Source of the DNA: Cyclobacteriaceae bacterium
GTDB lineage: Bacteria; Bacteroidota; Bacteroidia; Cytophagales; Cyclobacteriaceae
NCBI GenBank assembly: GCA_029882725.1
Contig: JAOUKG010000191.1
Coordinates: forward strand, 1 to 6,076
Reading direction: 5' to 3'
DNA length: 6,076 bases
Position numbers and translations under genes: made by a program. Under the pieces are notes generated by a model. That model did no database searches and was not told where the DNA came from. It saw only the letters and a program-made list of their open reading frames with translations. Below, piece by piece: positions 1-5,503 of this stretch. Every line of letters starts with the position of its first letter. The stretch's first letter is position 1.

Positions 1-126
1 TGGTTAAATAATGACGATCAAACAAATTTTGGCCGCCCGGTCGATGTACTGCAAATGCCCGACGGGTCCCTGTTAGTATCCGACGATTACGCCGGCGTGA
101 TCTATCGCATCACATACAAAAAATAA
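1..126 (+). CDS. PQQ-dependent sugar (glucose/sorbosone) dehydrogenase-like protein, C-terminal end only
   Basis: Only the last 41 codons and the TAA stop (124-126) lie in the window, with the reading frame starting at base 1. The visible peptide contains GRPVDVLQMPDGSLLVSDD followed by AGVIYRITY. This is the closing blade typical of soluble quinoprotein glucose/sorbosone dehydrogenases: an RPxD segment, a DGSLLVSDD turn, then a GxIYRI strand. Members are periplasmic or secreted beta-propellers that oxidise sugars using PQQ. The catalytic and PQQ-binding residues lie upstream, outside the window, so enzymatic competence cannot be judged. By my count the first 120 bases are about 48% GC, richer than the genes that follow. 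A related beta-propeller (NHL or SMP-30 type) is a less likely alternative. Fold-level assignment is fairly secure; the substrate is unknown. Confidence 0.72.
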   Translation, partial: WLNNDDQTNFGRPVDVLQMPDGSLLVSDDYAGVIYRITYKK

Positions 127-130
127 CACG

Positions 131-157
131 TAGGGGCAGGCCTTGCGTCTGCCCTTA
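131..157. repeat. Imperfect hairpin just after the dehydrogenase stop; repeat family A, copy 1 (possible terminator)
   Basis: The left arm TAGGGGCAGGC (131-141) pairs with GTCTGCCCTTA (147-157) around a 5-nt loop, with two G-T wobbles. It begins 4 bases after the dehydrogenase stop codon and is followed by TTTTCC, so it could terminate that gene, although the T run is short. The same design recurs at 348-373, which makes it look like a dispersed intergenic repeat rather than a dedicated terminator. Confidence 0.6.
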
Positions 158-244
158 TTTTCCAACCCCACGTCTGCCCTTATTTTCCAACCCCACGTCT
201 GCCCTTATTTTCCAACCCCGCGTCTGCCCTTATTTTCCCACCCC
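145..244. repeat. Tandem array, four copies of a 25-bp unit (right arm of hairpin family A)
   Basis: Four consecutive 25-bp units lie at 145-169, 170-194, 195-219 and 220-244. Each reads RCGTCTGCCCTTATTTTC and then closes with a C-rich tail, CAACCCC in the first three copies. Copies 2 and 3 are identical. Copy 1 starts with G instead of A, and copy 4 starts with G and has one A-to-C change in the tail. A decayed fifth copy seems to begin at 245 (AGATCTTCCCTAATTTCCC). Only the first unit overlaps a complementary left arm (131-141), so the array looks like an expansion of one half of the hairpin. There are no open spacers and no coding frame. Confidence 0.9.
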
Positions 245-420
245 AGATCTTCCCTAATTTCCCGCCTTGCCTTTTTAATTCTGACTGAACTTGCAACAAA
301 AAACATTGCATAACAGGGATTCAAATTGTTTATGTAAAATATATACGTAGGGCAGACCCCACGTCTGACCCTAATGTATTTTTGGAATGTTTGTAAATAC
401 AGAGTATTGGTTAAACCAGA
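245..420. other. Non-coding spacer between convergent genes
   Basis: Together with the repeats at 131-244 this makes a 294-base gene-free stretch between the dehydrogenase stop and the stop of the minus-strand gene at 421. It contains a decayed repeat unit (about 245-264), AT-rich DNA with no frame or RNA gene that I recognise (about 265-345), and the second family A hairpin (348-373). A short inverted repeat TGGTTAAACCA (408-418) abuts the end of the minus-strand gene but is too small to act as a convincing terminator. Confidence 0.6.
348..373. repeat. Hairpin, repeat family A, copy 2 (possible bidirectional terminator)
   Basis: TAGGGCAGAC (348-357) pairs with GTCTGACCCTA (363-373) around the 5-nt loop CCCAC, giving ten base pairs with one bulged A at 368. 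The arm sequence, stem length and loop size match the hairpin at 131-157. It lies 47 bases beyond the end of the minus-strand gene cluster, so it may help stop transcription from that side. Neither flank has a strong T tract, so the terminator role is only an inference. Confidence 0.6.
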
Positions 421-1023
421 CTACCCTACAGAAGGAGTAAATAATTTTTTCAACCCTTCCCACAGTTTTAGTTTTAAATCGCGATTATCGTGGAGAGCCG
501 ATAATTCATCAGAAAAAAGGAATTGCATCCCCTCGTGTTCATGTATTGAATAAAAGGGTGCATCAGGAAAATACTCATCATGGGTTTTGTGTCCAAAAAC
601 GAGGTTTTTTGCACTAAAATCTACTTTATTTCCTGTAAATGAATGAATATTTACCAAAAGGATATTTTTTATATCAACATTTACTGAAGCCAATATTTTT
701 GTGAGCAATTCTTTGTCGGAGGGAACTACTTCACCAGAATAGTGTACTATAACAGAAATACCCATCTTGTTGGTACCTGTAATTTCAATGGTTTCCTGAT
801 CTATTTCTTCCTTAGTTACTTCGGAATTAACAACTTCATTCACCTCTGTGACAACTTCAGAAATAACCTTTTCAGGAACCTCTTTTTGTGATGTAATTTC
901 TTCAGGTTGGGATATTTTGGCAGGGGTATCTTCAATAATGATTTTACTTTTTACTTCCTCTTTATCGGGAATTAAATAGAAATCATGTTTATCAAACAAC
1001 GTTATGATACCCGCTTTATCCAT
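421..1023 (-). CDS. Hypothetical protein; possible diverged DNA polymerase III psi (HolD)-like subunit
   Basis: This 200-residue protein has no signal peptide or membrane segment and is probably cytoplasmic. It has three parts: a short N-terminal segment (residues 1-20, ending HDFYLIPD), an acidic low-complexity linker rich in E, V, K and T (about 21-85), and a C-terminal domain (about 88-195). The domain holds VPSDKELLTKILASV (100-114), a strand ILLVNIHSF (121-129), LVFG (141-144), and a closing block GMQFLFSDELSAL (165-177) followed by KLKLWEGLKKLF (184-195). This order, a short N-terminal peptide then a compact domain ending in a leucine-rich segment and a KxxLWxxL helix, resembles the DNA polymerase III psi subunit, which links the clamp loader to chi and SSB in E. 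coli. That similarity is from memory and weak. The start overlaps the thioesterase stop by 8 bp (ATGGATAA read on the minus strand), which suggests translational coupling. The gene is clearly real; its function is unproven. Confidence 0.8.
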   Translation of the reverse strand: MDKAGIITLFDKHDFYLIPDKEEVKSKIIIEDTPAKISQPEEITSQKEVPEKVISEVVTEVNEVVNSEVTKEEIDQETIEITGTNKMGISVIVHYSGEVVPSDKELLTKILASVNVDIKNILLVNIHSFTGNKVDFSAKNLVFGHKTHDEYFPDAPFYSIHEHEGMQFLFSDELSALHDNRDLKLKLWEGLKKLFTPSVG

Positions 1024-1543
1024 GTTTTATTTCAAATAAAGATTTTAATTCGTCGGCTTCATCGGGTTTTATGCGACCTGCCAATATCAGGCGCAGTTGC
1101 CGTCTTCTCAGTGCAGCATCATATAGTGCCTGCTCTTCCTGGGTTTCGGGAACCAATTCAGGTACATCAATGGGGCGTCCGGCCTGATCAACAGCAACAA
1201 AAGTAGCATAAGCACTGTGTGTAGCGAATTTCTTACCTGAAGGAATGTCCTCGGCTTCAACCGTAATATGAACTTCCATTGAAGAATTAAAAGAGCGGGT
1301 AACATGTGCCTTTAGAGTTACCACATTACCTAATTGAATTGATTTTTTGAATGAAATGTTGTCAAAAGAAGCAGTTACAACAATCCTGTTGCTGTGTTTT
1401 TGAGCCGCTATTGCGGAAACGATATCCATCCAGTGCATAAGTCTTCCTCCCATTAAATTATTGAGAGTATTGGTATCGTTGGGCAACACCAATTCCGTCA
1501 TGGTAGTGAAAGATTGTTTAGCTGTTTTCTTAATTAGGGCCAT
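1016..1543 (-). CDS. Acyl-CoA thioesterase, hotdog fold (YciA/ACOT type)
   Basis: This 175-residue protein is a single-hotdog acyl-CoA hydrolase that splits acyl-CoA into free acid and CoA in the cytoplasm. Near the N-terminus it has the family signature LPNDTNTLNNLMGGRLMHWMD (residues 20-40), with the PxDTN turn, the GG pair before the central helix and the helix Asp (D40). Next come VVTASFDNISFKKSIQLGNVV (55-75) and the strand THSAYATFVAVDQAGRP (108-124). The tail VPELVPET then an RRR run (about 127-148) is typical, and a charged helical extension (149-175) brings the length to the upper part of the usual 150-175 range. Chain-length preference cannot be read from sequence. The ATG at 1543 lies 40 bases after the pcm stop with no Shine-Dalgarno site, and the gene overlaps the next by 8 bp, so it is the middle gene of a likely three-gene operon. 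Confidence 0.93.
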   Translation of the reverse strand: MALIKKTAKQSFTTMTELVLPNDTNTLNNLMGGRLMHWMDIVSAIAAQKHSNRIVVTASFDNISFKKSIQLGNVVTLKAHVTRSFNSSMEVHITVEAEDIPSGKKFATHSAYATFVAVDQAGRPIDVPELVPETQEEQALYDAALRRRQLRLILAGRIKPDEADELKSLFEIKHG

Positions 1544-1583
1544 GTTATAAATTTTGTGTAAAGTAAACCATAAACAAGTTAAT

Positions 1584-2240
1584 CTACAACGACCATCCCT
1601 TTTCCCCTTTTAAGGGAACGAAACTAAAATAGTCGAATTCCTCTTTTTTGAGTTTTTTGTTATCAATTTTTTTAATCCTTATCATTTTTTGCCGTTCGTT
1701 GTCACCTACAGGTATAACAAGAATGCCTCCGGGTTTTAATTGGTCAATTAATTCGGAAGGTACCGACGGACAACCCGCAGTCACAATAATCTTGTCGTAG
1801 GGGGCATGTGTGGGAAGACCCTTGCTTCCATCACCTAAGAAAAAGTGAGGTTTATAGCCAATTTTGGGTAAAAATTTACGCGTTTGCTGATAGAGTTCTT
1901 CAATGTACTCAATGGTGTAAACATTGGCTCCCATTTCCAATAAAACACAAGCTTGATAACCACTTCCGGTTCCGATTTCCAATACCTTATCCCCTGGTTT
2001 TATTTCTAATTTTTCAGTTTGAAAGGCTACTGTATAAGGTTGCGAAATGGTTTGACCCTGACCTATTGGGAAAGCTTTATCTGCATAGGCATGTTGCAAG
2101 AATGCCGCATCAAAAAAGAAATGACGAGGCACTTTGTTAATAGCATCGAGCACGGCAGGTTGAGAAATCCCTTTTTCCATGATCGTTTTTATTAATGCCT
2201 TTCGTAATCCTTTATGTTTGTATGTATCTGTAAGTGTCAT
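1584..2240 (-). CDS. pcm: Protein-L-isoaspartate O-methyltransferase
   Basis: Pcm uses S-adenosylmethionine to methylate L-isoaspartyl residues formed by ageing of Asn and Asp, starting their repair to normal aspartate. The 218-residue length is typical. Visible landmarks are NKVPRHFF (35-42), the PIMT signature AFPIGQGQTISQPYTVA (56-72) with the conserved Ser in TIS, SAM-binding motif I VLEIGTGSGYQ (86-96), the acidic post-I strand VYTIEYIEEL (107-116), GDGSKGLP (136-143), YDKIIVTAG (148-156), and motif III LKPGGILVIPVG (168-179). The C-terminus FVPLKGEKGW (207-216) also fits. All landmarks are intact. It is the first gene of the minus-strand cluster, 40 bases ahead of the thioesterase. A promoter-like TAATTTTG lies 19 bases upstream of the ATG. 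Confidence 0.97.
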   Translation of the reverse strand: MTLTDTYKHKGLRKALIKTIMEKGISQPAVLDAINKVPRHFFFDAAFLQHAYADKAFPIGQGQTISQPYTVAFQTEKLEIKPGDKVLEIGTGSGYQACVLLEMGANVYTIEYIEELYQQTRKFLPKIGYKPHFFLGDGSKGLPTHAPYDKIIVTAGCPSVPSELIDQLKPGGILVIPVGDNERQKMIRIKKIDNKKLKKEEFDYFSFVPLKGEKGWSL

Positions 2241-2258
2241 GTTTTGATGTTGTTATTA

Positions 2259-2289
2259 CAAAATTAAAAAGCATTGTAGAGTATACTAA
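2259..2289 (-). promoter_or_regulatory. Candidate Bacteroidota-type promoter for pcm
   Basis: Read on the minus strand, TAATTTTG (2266 down to 2259) matches the Bacteroidota -7 consensus TAnnTTTG exactly. A weak -33 candidate, TTAG (2289-2286), lies 19 bases further upstream. Transcription would begin about a dozen bases before the pcm ATG. The spacing is right, but the -33 element is poor and AT-rich DNA makes chance matches likely. Confidence 0.4.
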
Positions 2290-2329
2290 GGTTTTTAGGA
2301 TATTAATCTGTTTTATTTAAAAACAAATT

Positions 2330-2361
2330 TTTGCAGATCATAAATATTGTGTGTGTATTTG
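2330..2361 (+). promoter_or_regulatory. Candidate Bacteroidota-type promoter for the lipoprotein/barrel pair
   Basis: TTTG (2330-2333) is followed after 20 bases by TGTATTTG (2354-2361), one mismatch from TAnnTTTG. This would start transcription about 35 bases ahead of the ATG at 2403. A second one-mismatch candidate, TATAGTTG, lies at 2378-2385 but lacks a well-spaced partner. Both lie in the 162-bp divergent region, which holds no other gene that I can see. Confidence 0.3.
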
Positions 2362-2402
2362 TTAAATTGCATATTGGTATAGTTGGATCAAAGTATTTTT
2401 AA

Positions 2403-3971
2403 ATGAAAAAGTTATTTGCTGTAGGTTTTATTTCGTCATTTGTTCTTTCTGGTTGTTTCAATGAGTTGAAAGATTTAGATAAGATAAAATCCCCGGAATT
2501 GGATCCGTTGTTGGAATTTCCAGTAGTAGATTCACATGTGATATTTAGTGATTTTGATGATCAGATTCCTGATTTTACGGTGGGTACCCGTTCCGATGGT
2601 ACCACTACCTTGTATTTTGAAAAGGAATTATATAAAGTTCTGGCTACAGATTATTATTCTTTTCTTCCTCAGGCAAGTCAAACAGTTACTCTTACAGGCT
2701 TTACAACTACAGCTACTGGTTCTGCCTCAGGAAGTGTCTCCAGTATTATGCAAATTGGAACCACCAATAATGAATCCCTCGAAACTGTAGAACTCAATGC
2801 CGGAACGCTTGAAGTTTCCGTGTTTTCTGACTTTGTAAATACCGACGTGACTATTACAATCAGGATTTCTTCTTTAACAATCAATGCTGTTGCACTGGAG
2901 CAAACATTTACCGTAGCAGTGGGGCAAAATAATTTTAATATTGATTTGGCAGGAGCCATTTTAAATCTGTCAAATGGCCCGTCTGGGTTTAATCAATTAC
3001 CTTTTGATGTGGATGTTTCGCTTTCTGCCAATGGCACCCCTGTTACTGCCGTCAATAAAGCCGATGTAAAATTGAGTATTTTAAACCCTGTTTTTAAGAT
3101 GCTGTATGGTACAGCCGGACAACAAACCTTTGAAAATAGAACAGGAGTTCAAAGTATCAATGTGTTAGGGAATACTACTGCTACAGAATTTAGTATTGAA
3201 GAACCTAAAGTTGAAGTGGAAATTATAAATAGCTTCGGCGTTCCTTTCAACGTAAGCGTAAACTCTTTTGGGGTAAAAGATCAGCAGGGAAATACCACCT
3301 TACTTACGGGGGCGGCAATGACCTCTCTACAACCTTATTCAATTGGAGCTCCAATACCACCTAATCAATTTGGTGAATCTGTTACCAGTACCATTACCAT
3401 AGATCATACTAATTCCAATTTAAAGGATGTGTTTTCAAAAATACCGGTAGAAATAAATTATGATGCTTCTGCAGAATATCCGGGAGGGCCAGGTAAAATA
3501 TTTGTGTTGGATGCAAGTCAGGCAACCGTAACAGCAAGAGCTGAAATACCTCTGTATGGGAGACTTAATAACCTGTATTTTGAAAAACAACTGAATTTTG
3601 CAGGTGATTTTTTTGCGAATATAACACAGGGGGAATTAATTATAACCACGCGAAACCGTTTCCCAATGAATATCGGAATTGTGATGGAATTTTTTGATTC
3701 AGGAGGAAATTCCTTGGAGCAATTGTTTATTTCCGATCCCCTGATAACTGAATCACCTGTAACCGATGTCGGGGGCAGGACTTCTACGGAGTTGGTCAAG
3801 GAAACTATCGTGGTTTTGGATCCAAATAGATTAACGAATTTATCCAATTCAGCGCAGCTTAAAATGTACATTACTTTTACAACAGAACAGGGCGGTGCAG
3901 TGCCTGTAAGGTTTACAGATCAGGATTATCTTGATTTACATATTGGAATAAAAGGGAGGGCTAAAATATGA
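2403..3971 (+). CDS. Bacteroidota lipoprotein with LEA2/WHy-like beta segments, function unknown
   Basis: This 522-residue protein starts with a lipoprotein signal: MKK, a hydrophobic core, then the lipobox LSGC with the acylated Cys at residue 18. The segment after Cys (FNELKDLDK) is acidic but does not clearly match the surface-export signal, so the facing side of the membrane is uncertain. The rest looks all-beta, rich in T, S, N and V. Two stretches resemble each other and LEA2/WHy domains: VEVEIINSFGVPFNVSVNSF (270-289), followed by a QQGN turn, and ELIITTRNRFPMNIGIVMEF (411-430), followed by a SGGN turn. A small motif also recurs, LYFEKELYKV (70-79) and LYFEKQLNFA (391-400). I recognise no named family. 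The last bases overlap the barrel gene (ATGA, 3968-3971), and its end supplies that gene's ribosome binding site. A partner or assembly role for the barrel is inferred only from this linkage. Confidence 0.88.
   Translation: MKKLFAVGFISSFVLSGCFNELKDLDKIKSPELDPLLEFPVVDSHVIFSDFDDQIPDFTVGTRSDGTTTLYFEKELYKVLATDYYSFLPQASQTVTLTGFTTTATGSASGSVSSIMQIGTTNNESLETVELNAGTLEVSVFSDFVNTDVTITIRISSLTINAVALEQTFTVAVGQNNFNIDLAGAILNLSNGPSGFNQLPFDVDVSLSANGTPVTAVNKADVKLSILNPVFKMLYGTAGQQTFENRTGVQSINVLGNTTATEFSIEEPKVEVEIINSFGVPFNVSVNSFGVKDQQGNTTLLTGAAMTSLQPYSIGAPIPPNQFGESVTSTITIDHTNSNLKDVFSKIPVEINYDASAEYPGGPGKIFVLDASQATVTARAEIPLYGRLNNLYFEKQLNFAGDFFANITQGELIITTRNRFPMNIGIVMEFFDSGGNSLEQLFISDPLITESPVTDVGGRTSTELVKETIVVLDPNRLTNLSNSAQLKMYITFTTEQGGAVPVRFTDQDYLDLHIGIKGRAKI
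3954..3960 (+). promoter_or_regulatory. Strong Shine-Dalgarno site for the barrel gene inside the lipoprotein gene
   Basis: GGGAGGG lies 7 bases before the ATG at 3968, within the last codons of the lipoprotein gene. It supports the 3968 start and the ATGA overlap. It stands out because the other complete genes in the window have A/T-rich leaders without such a site. Confidence 0.7.
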
Positions 3972-5290
3972 GAACCATACTGTTTTATATCGTTTTTCTC
4001 TCGGCCTTTGCCGCAAAAGCTCAATTTAGTATAGCTACTTACCAGTCAAAAGAAAGGCTCCCGGAATCTAATTGGTTGAATCCTGCATTTATGCCAGATA
4101 ATAAACTTGTAATTGGTCTTCCAGGATTGTCTTCCGTTGCGTTTGATGCCGGAATGGGGTTTAGTTTTAATGATATTTTTGTGAGGGATATGAATGACTC
4201 CTTGGTAATTGATAAAGAAAATTTCCCATTGGGGTTGAAAAAAAGAATGGACAACAGTCTTGATCTGGATATTCAGTTGCTTATGGTGGGAATAAGAATG
4301 GGACAGGGATATATATCCTTTGGTAGCAGACTGCGGTCTGAATCCAGAGTGAATTACACTTCGGAATTGATAAAATGGGCCTTGCTTGGTCCGGGAGATA
4401 ATAGGGTAAGTAATACTATTGACTTAAATGATTTTCAGGCTTTTTCTGCAACTTATTTAGAGTACTCTGCTACATACGCTCGACAAATTACAGATAAGCT
4501 CACTGTAGGCGTTCGTGTGAAACATTTGAATGGACTGGCAGGTGGAGAAGGTTCTCAGGATGGAAGTTTACATATAAGTGCCGATTCTGTCACTCTAATC
4601 TTAAACAATTCAGAATATAATATGTCAGGATTTAATGCAATAGGCAATTATTCTCCTTCTGAATTTTTATCCGGACCCAATAATGGTTACGGAATTGATG
4701 TAGGGATTGATTTTGAATTAAGCGAAAGTATGTCGTTTTCTGGTTCACTAACCGATATAGGTTTTATTAACTGGAAAACGGATATACAGTCTTATAGATC
4801 TGAAAATATTAATTATAAATTCAAAGGTGTGGATGTTGTTCAGCTGATGTTTGATCCTAATTCTGCCAATCCTTCAAATGAATTGGATTCACTTGTCACC
4901 TTGATTAAACCTCAGGAACAAACCATTACAAGTTTCCGAACCGGGTTGAATGGAAAGGCAACAGCAGGCGTACACTATGATTTAAATTTGCTGGGGTCTA
5001 TCGGAGGTACTGTTTATTCTGGTCTAAATGGAGGTAAACTGGATCCCGTGATTGGAGTGAATTATCAACTCAAATTGAAAAGCATTTTGACTGTATTGGC
5101 AGGAATTACCTACAAGGATAAAAGTATTGAAAATGTAATGGCCGGATTGATAGTCAAGCCGGGGCCGGTACAGGTATATGTGTTAACAGACAGATTAAAT
5201 AGTTATTTTGTGCCAGCAAACGCAAATTCTTTGAACCTAAGGTTTGGGATGAACATAGCCATTGGCAAGGCCGGAGTTAACATAGAGTAG
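3968..5290 (+). CDS. DUF5723 family outer-membrane beta-barrel protein
   Basis: This 440-residue protein has a classical signal peptide ending FAAKA with predicted cleavage before Gln19. The mature start, ATYQSKERLPESNWLNPAFM (23-42), then LVIGLPGLSSVAFD (47-60), matches the DUF5723 pattern of an NPA motif after the N-terminal strand followed by an LPG strand. Further family-like features are LDLDIQLLMVGIRMGQGYIS (98-117), the strand and turn LTVGVRVKHLNGLAGG (178-193), GYGIDVGIDFEL (240-251), and SLTDIGFINWKTD (260-272), which I regard as the family hallmark. Alternating aromatic and hydrophobic strands run to the C-terminus (SLNLRFGMNIAIG, 421-433), consistent with an outer-membrane barrel related in style to FadL/PorV-like proteins. 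Its function is unknown. It starts by ATGA overlap with the lipoprotein gene behind a strong Shine-Dalgarno site. The final base of its TAG stop is also the first base of a 22-bp palindrome. Confidence 0.88.
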   Translation: MRTILFYIVFLSAFAAKAQFSIATYQSKERLPESNWLNPAFMPDNKLVIGLPGLSSVAFDAGMGFSFNDIFVRDMNDSLVIDKENFPLGLKKRMDNSLDLDIQLLMVGIRMGQGYISFGSRLRSESRVNYTSELIKWALLGPGDNRVSNTIDLNDFQAFSATYLEYSATYARQITDKLTVGVRVKHLNGLAGGEGSQDGSLHISADSVTLILNNSEYNMSGFNAIGNYSPSEFLSGPNNGYGIDVGIDFELSESMSFSGSLTDIGFINWKTDIQSYRSENINYKFKGVDVVQLMFDPNSANPSNELDSLVTLIKPQEQTITSFRTGLNGKATAGVHYDLNLLGSIGGTVYSGLNGGKLDPVIGVNYQLKLKSILTVLAGITYKDKSIENVMAGLIVKPGPVQVYVLTDRLNSYFVPANANSLNLRFGMNIAIGKAGVNIE

Positions 5291-5311
5291 AGACGTAGCA
5301 TGCTACGTCTC
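5290..5311. repeat. Perfect 22-bp palindrome overlapping the barrel stop codon; repeat family B, first copy
   Basis: GAGACGTAGCA (5290-5300) is followed directly by its reverse complement TGCTACGTCTC (5301-5311). As RNA it could fold into a 9-bp stem with a CATG loop directly behind the barrel gene's stop. No T tract follows, so a rho-independent terminator is doubtful; blocking 3' exonuclease decay is possible. Confidence 0.85.
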
Positions 5312-5451
5312 CCTGTATTGTAGCATGCTACGTCTCCCTGTATTGTAGCATGCTACGTCTCCCTCACGTAGCATGTTACATCTCCCTGCATGTAGCACAT
5401 GCTACGTCTCCCTCTCTACGTTGAAGGAGTTTTAGCCTGCTACGTCTCTCT
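5295..5451. repeat. Palindromic tandem repeat array, about six copies of a 20-bp core; repeat family B
   Basis: The core is GTAGCATGCTACGTCTCCCT. Exact copies lie at 5295-5314, 5320-5339 and 5345-5364; the first two are each followed by GTATT, giving a 25-bp period. Copy 4 (5368-5387) has two changes. Copy 5 (5392-5413) has a 2-base insertion within the palindrome. Copy 6 (5432-5451) has three changes. Exact copies carry the 12-bp palindrome GTAGCATGCTAC. Copies degrade steadily from left to right. Confidence 0.9.
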
Positions 5452-5475
5452 CTCTACGTTGAGGGAGTTATAGCC
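5412..5475. repeat. Secondary direct repeat, 26 bp, two copies 38 bp apart
   Basis: Near-identical 26-base segments lie at 5412-5437 and 5450-5475. Both begin CTCTCTACGTTGA; the first continues AGGAGTTTTAGCC and the second GGGAGTTATAGCC, a difference of two bases. They bracket the last, decayed copy of the family B core, so this end of the array was duplicated as a larger 38-bp unit. Confidence 0.85.
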
Positions 5476-5490
5476 TTCCCATAAATTATA

Positions 5491-5497
5491 AAAAAGG
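5491..5497 (+). promoter_or_regulatory. Weak ribosome binding site for the DUF4301 gene
   Basis: AAAAAGG ends 6 bases before the ATG at 5504. It is a partial Shine-Dalgarno match in an A-rich leader. No convincing promoter is visible between the repeat array and this start. Confidence 0.4.
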
Positions 5498-5503
5498 TAA
5501 ACC

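Noticed and set aside
145..244. CRISPR array
   Set aside because: The 25-bp units are directly adjacent with no variable spacers, and no cas gene is present.
408..418. TGGTTAAACCA inverted repeat as a terminator
   Set aside because: The arms are 5 bp with a single-base centre and no T tract follows, so it cannot form a useful hairpin.
985..1206. Plus-strand open frame spanning the thioesterase/psi-like junction
   Set aside because: It overlaps two real minus-strand genes, and the peptide has no plausible domain.
1808..2140. Plus-strand open frame opposite pcm
   Set aside because: It lies entirely antisense to the well-conserved pcm gene, and its translation looks like a reverse-frame shadow with no recognisable domain.
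2678..2959. Minus-strand open frame opposite the lipoprotein gene
   Set aside because: It is antisense within a clearly coding lipoprotein, its composition mirrors that gene's codons, and no promoter or leader supports it.
5295..5451. CRISPR array or origin iterons
   Set aside because: Gaps between cores are only 3-5 bases in the main array and not spacer-like. No replication initiator gene, DnaA-box cluster or AT-rich unwinding element is evident beside it.
5463..5480. Small hairpin GGGA / TCCC ahead of the DUF4301 gene as a riboswitch or attenuator
   Set aside because: A 4-bp stem is within chance expectation, and it falls inside the decayed repeat region with no conserved aptamer-like elements.
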